Assembly: GCA_030427205.1 (NCBI GenBank)
Contig: JAUHXC010000009.1
Location: forward strand, 1-64,000
Direction of reading: 5' to 3'
DNA from: a bacterium
GTDB lineage: Bacteria; Myxococcota_A; Bradymonadia; UBA7976; UBA1532
Length of the DNA: 64,000 nucleotides
This document shows, piece after piece, positions 28,443 through 38,108 of the stretch. Both the position numbers and the translations under genes were made by a program. Within the stretch, counting starts at the first letter, position 1; each line of letters starts with the position of its first letter. Under the pieces are notes generated by a model that was not told the origin of the DNA, searched no databases, and was given only the letters and a program-made list of their open reading frames with translations.

Positions 28443-29549
28443 ATGAGACGCGCGCTGCTATTCGTCATCCTCGCGGCGCTGGGGTGCGAGCGCGAGATGG
28501 CGAGCATGATGGAGGGCGGGCCGATGGACGGCGGCCGCCCGGACGTCCCGGTCGGCATGCCCGATGGGATGATGCCCGACGTCGGGCCGGTCGACGCCGA
28601 GCCGCCGGACGTCGAACCCGACACCGACCCCAACCCGCTGCGCGTGAACCACATGCAGGTGCGCGGGACCAACAACAGCTACCACACGAACACCAACCCG
28701 TTCGATCTGGAGTTTCGGGACTACTACCACCTGCCTCTGGCCGAGCAGGCGGGCGAGCAGGGCATCCGCTTCTTCGACTTCGACCTCGACCCTGATCGGC
28801 GAGCCGGCATCGCCCTTGATCCGCGGGTGAGCGATGCACTCGATGTCGAGACGATCTGTGGGCCGTGGTTCTGGTGTCTCTTCGACTTCGAGTTCTGGCT
28901 GGACGACAACCCGCAGCACGCGTTGATCGTCTTCTTCGTTGCTGAGTCGTACCGGTTCAACACGCCGCCGGGCCTGCTCTTTCAACTCGATGACCTCGAA
29001 GAGGACGCGGTGCTGACCCTCGGCCGCGATCGAATCCTGACCCCGGCTGATGTGCGCGGCGAGCATCGCACGCTGCGAGAGGCCATCCAGCAGCGCGGCT
29101 GGCCCACGGCCGAGCAGACCCGCGGCAAGGTGATGTTCGTGCTCAACGACCACGCTGAGGCGCGGATGCGCTACATCGAGAGCGGGGGCCTCGATCCCGA
29201 CGACCGTCTTCTCTTCCTGATGGGTGATCCCGCTCGAGCCGAGGCGCCGGACACCGGCGATGAGGTGATCTTCTCCTTCGAGCCGGAGTTCGATGGGGAC
29301 CCGTGGTACTTCGAGACCGATCCCGGCGAATTGGAACGCATTCGCGAACTCGTCTCCGCCGGCTATCTGGTCCACGGCGTCAGCGACGACCCGGAGATGG
29401 TCGCCGAACTGCGGGCCGCTGGAGCCCACTTCATCGCGACCCGCTACCCGGACGAGGTCTTCGGTGGGATCCCCGCCACCGGCCCGATCGCGTGCAATCC
29501 AGTGACCCGCCCCGATGCTTGTGACCCGGCTGACTTCGAGCCGCGCTGA
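28443..29549 (+). CDS. secreted Ca2+-dependent phosphoinositide phospholipase C-like lipoprotein
   Basis: NHMQVRGTNNSYHTNTNPFDLEFRDYYHLPLAEQAGEQGIRFFDFDL ... LGRDRILTPADVRGEHRTLREAIQQRGWPTAEQTRGKVMFVLND. Confidence 0.85.
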   Translation: MRRALLFVILAALGCEREMASMMEGGPMDGGRPDVPVGMPDGMMPDVGPVDAEPPDVEPDTDPNPLRVNHMQVRGTNNSYHTNTNPFDLEFRDYYHLPLAEQAGEQGIRFFDFDLDPDRRAGIALDPRVSDALDVETICGPWFWCLFDFEFWLDDNPQHALIVFFVAESYRFNTPPGLLFQLDDLEEDAVLTLGRDRILTPADVRGEHRTLREAIQQRGWPTAEQTRGKVMFVLNDHAEARMRYIESGGLDPDDRLLFLMGDPARAEAPDTGDEVIFSFEPEFDGDPWYFETDPGELERIRELVSAGYLVHGVSDDPEMVAELRAAGAHFIATRYPDEVFGGIPATGPIACNPVTRPDACDPADFEPR

Positions 29550-29561
29550 TGCTCGGAGATA

Positions 29562-31469
29562 TCAGCGACAGAATTGAGCCTCGCTGGCCGGCTCCACGGG
29601 GCTGAAGGCGATGGCCCAGGGCAGGATCCAGCCAGGGCACTCCGCGGCGCATTCGTCGGGGTCGATATCCCGGGTGCAGTCGAGGTGGGCGCAGGCTTCC
29701 GTCGCGCCAAAGCGATCGAGCAGCCAAATGTTCTGCCGGTCCAGAACGAAGGCGTGTCGACGGACGATACGGTCCCAAGCGGCTTCGGTAGAGGGGTCAT
29801 CTTCGGTCATCGACATGCACGCCGATGTATTTGGCAACTCCTCGCCCATCCACTCCAACTGGACCGGCATGTCGCTGGTCCGAAACCAGACCCGCTGCTC
29901 CGGCTGCCGAGCGGGCTCGGACAACCACCATTGCTCGTCCATGGCGAAGCGCGCCGGACCGATACCCATCAGATCGCCCGCGCTGGTGCGGCGTGCCAGC
30001 GGTCCGAATGTCGGGCTGCGAACGAAGAGGTCGTAGCCCCTGCCGATCAACTTCTGGCGAAAGGCTGGCGGCATGTCGCGCTCGCTGTCGATGCACACGT
30101 CGGTCGCCCGAAAGACCTGCTCTCCGACCGTACGGCGGACCGGCCGCAGCCCGACCGGCTCCTGATCGCATCGGGCGTGAAACTCTGCGTCGACGGTCGA
30201 GTCAAAAGGCGTCGGTATGTTGAAAGGCGAGTCGATGGTCAAAGCGCACCGAAGGCCCACGTCTTCAGCGGCCACACTCGGCTCGACAGCGATCAACTGA
30301 GCACCGGGCTGGCCGGCCGGGCTATACACGCTGCGCCCCCGCACCATCCGGGGCAGATCAGCCTCCAAAGCGCTCGTCGGCAATCCCCAGGCAGGGCCGT
30401 CCGCGCCAGACGCTCCGGCGGTCAGCCCCGTCACCGGGTCGGCCATCCACTCGGCGACGTTGTCCGGCAGGTGATGGAGCGGCTCCGAGCCGGTCAGCGC
30501 TCCACCGGTGACGAAGACCCGCCCGGCCTCGCCCTTCACCCGGTCGAGGTAGAGATCGTCCGTCGGCTGGTTCAAACACTCGGCCACCCACGGTACGCGG
30601 CGGGTGTTCAACGCCCACTCCCCACAGCTCATCGGCGCCTCGAACAGCGAGCGCGGCGTGGTGGCCTGCGCTTCGAGCACCGCGCGCTCACGGACCGTCG
30701 GCAGTCGAGCACCCACTCGCTGGCAGGCTGTATACGCCTCGCACCAGTTCAGCCCGGTCATCGGCTTGTCGGCCAGGAGCGCCGCATTCGGCGACGTCTC
30801 CTCGTCGCAGAGCACCACGCATTGCTCGACGCGAGGCGCGCTGCAATCGCACATCAACTCACGGAACTGCCCCCGGCTCATCTCGCTGGTCATGATCGCG
30901 AAGTCGTAGGCAAACCGCTCGGTGATCGGCTCGGCGCAGGCGTCGGTGTACTCGACCACCGCCGTCGCGCAGGCGTTCGCATCCAGACCTTCGTCGCACG
31001 CCGCCGCGTGCCCCGGGACGGTCAACCACCGCACGCCGTCGAGCTTTGGCAACTCGACGATCTCCCGCTCCCCGTCGTCCCCAACCACGACCCGGGACGG
31101 CGGGTCGAGCGCCACGCAGCCGTGGCCCTTGATCACCTCGACCCCGTCGGGTGGCGTCTCGTCCTCACCGAACGCCACGCAGGACACCGCCCGCGGTTGG
31201 TCACCGGCCGCCACGCACCGCCGATCGGCCTCGCCGCAATGCAGCACCGTATCGAACTGGCACGCCGTGCCCACGCAGGGCACACCCGCCGGGCAGTCGT
31301 TGCCGCACGCGCCGCAATGCGCCGGGTTGTCCCAGACCAGCGTCCACTCGTCGCCCTCGTGCTTCGAGCAGTCGTGGTAGTACGTCGCGTCGATGATCGA
31401 GTAGTCGGGCCAACTGCACCCGAAAACGAGGGCAGCCGAGGTGATCAACGCGAGGGGCAGTGCGCGCAT
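29562..31469 (-). CDS. lipoprotein with formylglycine-generating-enzyme (SUMF1)-like domain
   Basis: MRALPLALITSAALVFGCSW lipobox; FAIMTSEMSRGQFRELMC ... KPMTGLNWCEAYTACQRVGARLPTVRERAVLEAQ ... VRGRSVYSP. Confidence 0.72.
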   Translation of the reverse strand: MRALPLALITSAALVFGCSWPDYSIIDATYYHDCSKHEGDEWTLVWDNPAHCGACGNDCPAGVPCVGTACQFDTVLHCGEADRRCVAAGDQPRAVSCVAFGEDETPPDGVEVIKGHGCVALDPPSRVVVGDDGEREIVELPKLDGVRWLTVPGHAAACDEGLDANACATAVVEYTDACAEPITERFAYDFAIMTSEMSRGQFRELMCDCSAPRVEQCVVLCDEETSPNAALLADKPMTGLNWCEAYTACQRVGARLPTVRERAVLEAQATTPRSLFEAPMSCGEWALNTRRVPWVAECLNQPTDDLYLDRVKGEAGRVFVTGGALTGSEPLHHLPDNVAEWMADPVTGLTAGASGADGPAWGLPTSALEADLPRMVRGRSVYSPAGQPGAQLIAVEPSVAAEDVGLRCALTIDSPFNIPTPFDSTVDAEFHARCDQEPVGLRPVRRTVGEQVFRATDVCIDSERDMPPAFRQKLIGRGYDLFVRSPTFGPLARRTSAGDLMGIGPARFAMDEQWWLSEPARQPEQRVWFRTSDMPVQLEWMGEELPNTSACMSMTEDDPSTEAAWDRIVRRHAFVLDRQNIWLLDRFGATEACAHLDCTRDIDPDECAAECPGWILPWAIAFSPVEPASEAQFCR

Positions 31470-31597
31470 CGTTCTCCCGGTACGAAGACTCACGGGCAGA
31501 TTACCAGCCCCCCGGCCGTCCGACCACACCGGGTTGACGACCCGTGTCAGCAGCGCGATGCTCGGTGGCGCCCGAACACTCGGCGGGAGGTCTCCCC

Positions 31598-33391
31598 ATG
31601 CTGCGCGGATTGCTCGTCCTGGCCGTCATCGTCCTCGCAGCCCCGACGCGCGCCGCCGAGACCTGCACCCCGCTGGACCGCATCGACGGGCCGCCCGTGT
31701 ATGTCATCATGCATGGCTACCCATACAGCCCGACCCCAGCGTTCGATCCGTTGTCGATGGTCGATGCGGATCTCATCAACATGGCTCAGTTCTTCCGCTC
31801 GCTGGGGCCCAAGCGAGCGTTCGTGCACGGGATAAACTCGTTCCGAACGGAGGCGAACTTCGGGAAGACCCGCCGCCCGGCCACCTGGCGGGCGCTGATG
31901 GCCAGCGTCGAGAGCGTCGTCGATGACATCAATGGCGCCCCGACGAGCGGGGCCCGGCCGCAGGTGTATCTCTACTTCGTCGGCCACGGCACCGTCGAAT
32001 CCAACGACCGCCTGCGCCTCTTCACCGCGCCCGACGAACCGCGCGCCGGGCCGGGATACGACGGCAACATCGACTCCAATCTCATCGCCGAGCACATCCT
32101 GAAGCCGCTCTCATCCCGGGCAGACGTGCATCTCATCATCGACGCATGCCATAGCTATCACATGGTCCAGACCCGCGGGCCCTACACCCGCGACAGGCTG
32201 ACCCCCCGCCCACCACTCGCGTTGGCCTACAGCCTCGACTTCGCCGCGCAGTACCCGACCGTCGGCGCGCTACTCGCCGGCCGCACCGAGACGCCCGAGG
32301 TCCACCCGTTCGGCGGCATCTTCAGCCACCTCGTGCGCTCGCTGGCCATCGGCGCCGCCGACCTCGACGGCGATGGCATCATCACCTACCGCGAGATGGC
32401 CGACGCGCTGCCCCAGGTGCTGCCGCATATCGAACAGGCGCCCAAGCCCGAAGTCATGCCGCCCGCGGGCAAGCGCGATCGGCCGTTCATCGACTGGCGT
32501 AGCACACCCGCCGCTCGGGTGTGCCTGCCCGCCGACGTCAAGGGCCGGTTCCGGCTGATGGACGCGCTCGACATCTTCGCGACGGTCTACCTGCCCGGCG
32601 CGCCGCGCCTGCGCTGGCTACCGCCGGGGCGAACCCTCGGTCTGGCCACGTCCGGCGTGCCGAGCCGCTACTTCGTCGCCGCCGACGGGCCGGCCGACTT
32701 CATGGCGGAGTCACCCTACGCCCGCCCGCCGGCACCACCGCCGATCCCCGAAGATCCCGACGCGCCGCTGCCCGAGACCGCCGAAGCGCTGGAAGCGGCC
32801 AAGACATGGGAGCCCCTGCCGTCGATGATGTCGCGGGAGCCGACGCTCAGCGCCCACGCCGAGCCGCCGATGACATTCTCGCTGCCGGTGAGCTTGGGGG
32901 CCGCGGCGTTGGGCGGCGCGACGGCCTTCAGCGTGGAGGGCGCTGACGATGCCGAGACGTGGCTGCACATCGACATCCTCGGGCGCGTCGGGCATGGCCG
33001 CCACCGCCTGCTGCTCGAGGCGAGCTATGCCCGCGCCACGCTGCACGGGGAGAACGCGGAACCCGACACCGGACCGCCCCCGATCCTCGGCCACCGGATC
33101 GGCGGGCGAGTCGGATACGGGCGCCTGCTCAACGAGGGCACCGTCGATCTATCGGCCGGCGTGCTCACGGGCTTGTATCAGATGTGGGGCGAGAGCGGGC
33201 CACCCGAGGCGCGGCGGATCCTGATCCATGACGTCGCGCTGCGCGGTACGATCACCGTGCCCTTCGGAACCCACTCCCGCTGGGGCTGGCGGCTTGACGC
33301 AGAGGTCGGCACCGCCGGTGCCGGGCGTTCGCTCGCGCCGACGCTCAAGCTGGCCACGGGCCTCGACTTCGAGGCGCTCGTGCACCCGTAG
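31598..33391 (+). CDS. secreted caspase-like protease with EF-hand and large C-terminal domain
   Basis: VYLYFVGHGTVESND ... ADVHLIIDACHSYHM (His/Cys dyad); DLDGDGIITYRE EF-hand loop; signal peptide MLRGLLVLAVIVLAAPTRAA. Confidence 0.85.
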   Translation: MLRGLLVLAVIVLAAPTRAAETCTPLDRIDGPPVYVIMHGYPYSPTPAFDPLSMVDADLINMAQFFRSLGPKRAFVHGINSFRTEANFGKTRRPATWRALMASVESVVDDINGAPTSGARPQVYLYFVGHGTVESNDRLRLFTAPDEPRAGPGYDGNIDSNLIAEHILKPLSSRADVHLIIDACHSYHMVQTRGPYTRDRLTPRPPLALAYSLDFAAQYPTVGALLAGRTETPEVHPFGGIFSHLVRSLAIGAADLDGDGIITYREMADALPQVLPHIEQAPKPEVMPPAGKRDRPFIDWRSTPAARVCLPADVKGRFRLMDALDIFATVYLPGAPRLRWLPPGRTLGLATSGVPSRYFVAADGPADFMAESPYARPPAPPPIPEDPDAPLPETAEALEAAKTWEPLPSMMSREPTLSAHAEPPMTFSLPVSLGAAALGGATAFSVEGADDAETWLHIDILGRVGHGRHRLLLEASYARATLHGENAEPDTGPPPILGHRIGGRVGYGRLLNEGTVDLSAGVLTGLYQMWGESGPPEARRILIHDVALRGTITVPFGTHSRWGWRLDAEVGTAGAGRSLAPTLKLATGLDFEALVHP

Positions 33392-33499
33392 CGATGGTCC
33401 ACCCAGAAAAATCCACTTTCTACGGATGCCCGCGGTCAGATCGGGGGTGTCGTACCCTAGTCAACCGTATGCGGTGTTTCGCCGAACGGAGGAAGCCGC

Positions 33500-34630
33500 A
33501 TGGTCCGCGCGCTGCTCTCGCTTGCCTGCTGCGCTCTGCTCGCCCCACAGCTCGCGCACGCCGAGGACGCCTGCCCGCCGATCGAGCGCACCGCAGGCCC
33601 GCCGGTCTACGCGATCCTCTACGGCTATCCCCACGATGGGCCAGTCGAGGGCTCGTGGTTCTCTCTCGGCAACCCGCGACCGGACCTGCCGATGGTCGAC
33701 GATGATCTCGTGCGCATGGCGCGGCTCTTTCAGGCGCTGGGCCCCGAGCGCATGCGCATCCACGGCGAGCCCGACCGCGCGGCGAGCGCCCGGCTGTCGA
33801 GCTTCGGCGTCCGGCCGCCGACATGGCGCAGCCTGCTGGAGAGCGTGGCCGAGGTGGCGTCCGACATCGACAAGACGCCCACGGGCGCGACTGAAGCTGA
33901 CGTCTACATCTATCTCGCGGGTCATGGGCGCAAGGGTCGAATCGGAGACAAGACGCGCTTGCTCATCTTCGGCGAGCCGGACGGCGAGGCGCCCGGATAC
34001 AACGGCGTGATCGACTCGGCGCTCTTCGCCGAGCACATCTTGACCCCGCTCGCAGCCCGCGCTCGGGTGCATCTCGTCGCCGATGTCTGCTTCGCCTACA
34101 CCCTGCTCCAGACCCGCGAGATGAAGAGGGTGGAGACGGTCTTCTTCCCGCCACCGGAGGTCGACTACGTCACGCCGTTCAGCGAATCGTTCCCCGATGT
34201 CGGCACGCAGCTCGCCAGCCGGAGCGTGACGCTCGAAGACCCGACGCTGGCCGGCCTGTTCAGCCACGCGCTGCGGTCGGCGGCCATCGGACCGGCCGAC
34301 ACCGACCGCGACGGCGTGATCACCTATGGCGAGATGGATCGTGCGCTCGTCGTCGCCGCACGCGCCGACCGCCGCCTCCGCAAGTCGACTGTGGTCGCGC
34401 CGGACGGCGACCCGAACACCCCGTTCCTGCGCTGGCGCCAGAGCCCCGCCGCCCGGGTCTGTGCGTCGCCCGGAGCGACCCGAGAGTTGCGGGACGGCGC
34501 CGACCTGTTCGCGACCTTGCCCGGCTTCCTGCGACCGACGAGCGTATGGCTGTCGCCTGGGCATACGTTCACGGCGCGCGGCCTGAGATTCGAAGCCGTC
34601 GAAGGCACCGCGGTGCCCCTCCAGAAGTGA
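33500..34630 (+). CDS. secreted caspase-like protease with EF-hand, paralog of the preceding gene
   Basis: VYIYLAGHGRKGRIGDK ... RVHLVADVCFAYTLLQTRE; DTDRDGVITYGE EF-hand loop; signal peptide. Confidence 0.83.
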   Translation: MVRALLSLACCALLAPQLAHAEDACPPIERTAGPPVYAILYGYPHDGPVEGSWFSLGNPRPDLPMVDDDLVRMARLFQALGPERMRIHGEPDRAASARLSSFGVRPPTWRSLLESVAEVASDIDKTPTGATEADVYIYLAGHGRKGRIGDKTRLLIFGEPDGEAPGYNGVIDSALFAEHILTPLAARARVHLVADVCFAYTLLQTREMKRVETVFFPPPEVDYVTPFSESFPDVGTQLASRSVTLEDPTLAGLFSHALRSAAIGPADTDRDGVITYGEMDRALVVAARADRRLRKSTVVAPDGDPNTPFLRWRQSPAARVCASPGATRELRDGADLFATLPGFLRPTSVWLSPGHTFTARGLRFEAVEGTAVPLQK

Positions 34631-34655
34631 TCCGCCCCATCCGCAGTGTTCGGTA

Positions 34656-35387
34656 TTGATGCCTGATTTCCCATGCCACATGCTCCCGCGGCGGGCTGCC
34701 GATGTCTCTCCCTCCATCGACAGCCCGCGCCCGCGGGGCGAGCGGTCACCGCCCCGGCGCCTGCGGGGCGCGTCGGCGTGGAGCGCGTCGGCGCGCCCCT
34801 GGACGTGGGCCGGCCTCCTCTGCCTGTGCGTATTCGCCCTGGGCTGCCAGACCGGGCGCGGTGTCATCGACGATCGCTGGATGGGTCCGTGGTACGCCGC
34901 CTGGGACGGTGCGACCCCGGTCGAGGAGCATCCCGCACCGACGGAGACGGCGCCGGTCGTGCCGGTCGATGCCCACGGGTCGATCGCTGACCCGCCGGAG
35001 CCGACCACCAGCGCGCTCACCCCGGGGCCCGACGTCCCGCCCCAACCCGACGAGGACGGCACCATCTACCTCTGGACCGGCGTCGCCATCACCTCGGCGG
35101 TCGGCAGCGTCATCCTGTGGGGCTGGGGCGTCGACGCCGCCGCCGAGCGGGACGACGCCTGGAGTCAGTGGCGCGATCACCCCGCCGGCTCACCCGCCGA
35201 GTCGGCGACTCTCCGGCGCTTCCGCGACGCGCGCCTCGAAGCGCTCGGCTACTTCATCTGCGGCAGCCTCGCCACCGGCCTCGCCGCCACGGCCACCGGC
35301 TTCGCCCTCCACGGTTGGCTGACCGCCGACGAAGACCTCGAAGTCGCCCCGGGCCCGGGTGGCATCAGCGTGCGGGGCCGGTTTTGA
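34656..35387 (+). CDS. putative lipoprotein/membrane protein
   Basis: LLCLCVFALGCQTGRG lipobox; two TM segments; stop overlaps the kinase TTG start. Confidence 0.6.
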   Translation: MMPDFPCHMLPRRAADVSPSIDSPRPRGERSPPRRLRGASAWSASARPWTWAGLLCLCVFALGCQTGRGVIDDRWMGPWYAAWDGATPVEEHPAPTETAPVVPVDAHGSIADPPEPTTSALTPGPDVPPQPDEDGTIYLWTGVAITSAVGSVILWGWGVDAAAERDDAWSQWRDHPAGSPAESATLRRFRDARLEALGYFICGSLATGLAATATGFALHGWLTADEDLEVAPGPGGISVRGRF

Positions 35388-36330
35388 ACCCGGCCCGAGT
35401 CATCGGGCATGACTTCGCCGATCGCTACATGGTTACCGCCGCGATCGGATCGGGCGGCATGGGCGCCGTCTACCGGGCCCACGACCGCCGCCTCGACCGC
35501 GCCGTCGCCCTGAAGACATGCCCCGACCACCCGCCCGACCTCGCCGCTCGCTTCCGACGCGAGGCGCAGACCCTCGCCGGTCTCGACCACCCCAACCTGA
35601 TCACCGTCTTCGACCTGGGCCACGACACCGACCTCGGGCTGCTGTGGATGGCCCAGCCGCTGATCAACGGGCTCTCCCCCGCCGACGCCCTGCGCACGTC
35701 GGGCCCGCTGCCCCCGGCGCGCGCCGCACACATCGGGCAGGCCGTGCTCGACGGCCTCGACTGCGCCCACCGCGCCGGGCTCGTCCACCGCGACGTCAAG
35801 CCGGGCAACATCATGCTGCACCGGGGCGCCGACGGCGCGGAGCGCGTGACGCTCATCGACTTCGGCGTCGCCCGCCCGATCGACGACCCCGACCCGCTCA
35901 CGGCCTCGGGGCTGGTGATGGGCACCCCGGCCTACATGGGCCGGAGCAGATCCGGCAGGGCGTCGTCGCACCCTCGATCGACCTGTACGCTCTCGGCGCC
36001 ACGCTCCACGCCGCCGTCGCCGGCCACCCGCCGTTTCGGGCGCCGACGACCCTGGAGGTCGCCCGGCAGCACCTCGAGGCCGACGTGCCGCCGCTGCCCC
36101 AGAGCGTGCCCCGCGGCCTGGCCGACGCGATCACCGCCGAATCTACCTGCGCCGCCTGCGGCGGCGGTGCCCGAAGAACCAATGCCGCTCGAACGCTTCG
36201 ACCGCGCGCTGGCCGACTGCGATTGCGAGAGCGCCGACGCGCTGGACGGTGACGTCGCGCTGGATACACGCCGGGCTCGTGCGCTCGTCCGGCGATGCCA
36301 TCTGGCGCAAGGGTCTGCCGTCAGGAAGCG
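35384..36330 (+). pseudogene. Ser/Thr protein kinase, frameshifted
   Basis: YMVTAAIGSGGMGAVYRAHDRRLDRAVALK ... LVHRDVKPGNIMLH ... LIDFGVARP ... GTPAYMG then continues in another frame as PEQIRQGVVAPSIDLYALGATLHAAVAGHPPFRAPT. Confidence 0.88.
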
Positions 36331-36487
36331 GACGGCCGGCCATAGGGCGGCTGGCACCACGGAATCGGGAGAGCACGCGACAACGCTCTGCTGGTCATCG
36401 TCGCCCAGCCGCCCAAGTCGATGCAGGTCGCTGTCGGGCACCAGAGCCCGGTTGTCCCCGAGATCGAGTCACCCAGCTCAGGCTCGG

Positions 36488-36643
36488 GGGCGACCAGGTC
36501 GAAGCCCCCCATGAGGAGCGAGGGCGGGCAGATCGAGGCCCCCCACGAGGAAGAGGGGCGGGCAGGTCGAGGCCCCCTCCGAGGCTTGGGGGCGGGCAAG
36601 TCAAGGCCCCCCACGAGGGTCGGGGGCGACTTGGTCGAGGCCC
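36488..36643. repeat. 34-bp tandem repeat, about 4.6 copies
   Basis: GGGCGGGCAGRTCGAGGCCCCCCACGAGGANNNG units starting at 36488, 36522, 36556, 36590 and 36624. Confidence 0.92.
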
Positions 36644-37051
36644 ACCTTCAGGCGCCCAGGTAGGCCCCAGGCCACTGATACCAAGCCCTCCCAGGCTACG
36701 AGGTGTTGTGCCCGGCCTCGATCACCGCGCCTGCCCATCCGCGTTAGCAGACGCACGTCATCGACAAGGAGTCGCGGGCTGCGATTGGCGCCAGGCGGGG
36801 GTCCCTACATCACCTGCTCGGCGAGGTTCCGAGCAGGTTGCGGAACGGGTGACGCCACCACGCGGCGGTGTCGTCTTGCGGGTGTTGTGGATGATCGCCG
36901 CGACCTGCCCGGCGGGGCACGACGATCGGGATCGGACACCGGTCGGGTCTGGCGCGTCATCGCGACCCCTCTATCGTCGTTGAGTTCGACCGTGCCCAGC
37001 CCGTAGCGATGCCCGCGCAAGCCCCTTGTCGAGGGCTCCTGACCTGGCGAC

Positions 37052-38065
37052 CTACTCAGTCGGCACGTCGTCGAGGGTGTAGGCGTCCACCGGCGAGAAG
37101 CCTTTCGTCTTCCTGAACTTCATGCGGCACATGAAGTTGGCCAGGGCGTCGGAGGCATCGGCTTCTGCCAAGTTGAGTTCGTCCACGGTCGAACGTGGGC
37201 AGATGATCGAGACGATCGGAGAATCTTCGAGGTGCCCTGTTGCCGTGTTGAGCATCCGGGCCTCGGCAGTGGCCACCACGTAGTCGATGGGGAACAGCGC
37301 CAAGCTCTCACGGACCGCACGGAGCACTGCACCACACACGAAGTCCTGGTACATCTCCCCGCGAGCGCCCTTCGGAAGGGCTCGTTCTGACAACTTCCCG
37401 GTCGCCGTCAGCGTCTTCCGATGGGTGGGGATCACGTCGTCACTCGGCACGGTCAGGGTGACGCCCATCCGATCTGCGTGCCCGACCGTCACCGACACCT
37501 GGATTCCCCACTCTCCCAACTCGTGGTAGCGCTCGAGCTCTTGGGCGGCCTTGCCGAATGCCGCGGCTTCGGTCCTCAAGATGCCCTCTGCCATGGCAAC
37601 TTCGTCTCGCCACTCGTCCACGGCGCGACGGTGCTCGGCTGTCGCTCGGTCGAACGCCTCCTTGTCCATCTGCCGACCGAGTTCGATGTCGATCTCCAAC
37701 TCGTCCCGGCGTTTCTTGTCGCCGCCGAACAAACGCGCGAAGAAACCCGGCTGGTAGGCATCGAGGGCCTCTTGGGCAGCTCGCTCATGCTGGTCGGAGC
37801 GGCTGGGAGCATCTGGTGCAGTCGAGGCGGCGACGGCGCGCCAGTCGACCACATCGCCGCAGTCCCGCTGCAGGGACGTGAGCAACTCGATCGTGTTCTC
37901 GTACTGACGCACCTCCAGCTGGGCCCGCCGCTGGGCGTCGGCCTTGGCCATCTCCTTCTGGAGCTTCGCCAGCTCGCGTTGCCGCCTGCGCGCATCTCGT
38001 TCCCGTTCGCGGGCGGCACGACGAGATGCCGCCTCCAGCGAGCGGAGCGTGCTCTTCCACCCCAT
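37052..38065 (-). CDS. conserved-type hypothetical with N-terminal charged coiled coil (MGWKST... protein)
   Basis: MGWKSTLRSLEAASRRAARERERDARRRQRELAKLQKEMAKADAQRRAQLEVRQYENTIELL ... TGHLEDSPIVSIICPRSTVDELNLAEADASDALANFMCRMKFRKTKGF. Confidence 0.82.
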   Translation of the reverse strand: MGWKSTLRSLEAASRRAARERERDARRRQRELAKLQKEMAKADAQRRAQLEVRQYENTIELLTSLQRDCGDVVDWRAVAASTAPDAPSRSDQHERAAQEALDAYQPGFFARLFGGDKKRRDELEIDIELGRQMDKEAFDRATAEHRRAVDEWRDEVAMAEGILRTEAAAFGKAAQELERYHELGEWGIQVSVTVGHADRMGVTLTVPSDDVIPTHRKTLTATGKLSERALPKGARGEMYQDFVCGAVLRAVRESLALFPIDYVVATAEARMLNTATGHLEDSPIVSIICPRSTVDELNLAEADASDALANFMCRMKFRKTKGFSPVDAYTLDDVPTE

Positions 38066-38108
38066 GATCAAGTCCGCCTTTCTGGCTGATGTCCGATAGA
38101 CGACGCCC

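Noticed and set aside
26470-28446. 658-aa + strand ORF spanning the repeat arrays
   Set aside because: Composition follows the 12-, 23- and 11-bp repeats and overlaps int2 antisense; no domain signal.
29574-31835. 753-aa + strand ORF antisense to the SUMF1-like gene
   Set aside because: Arg/His/Val-rich shadow ORF without motifs.
36488-36643. CRISPR array (34-bp units)
   Set aside because: Units are contiguous with degenerate tails and no unique spacers of 30-40 bp; no cas genes.
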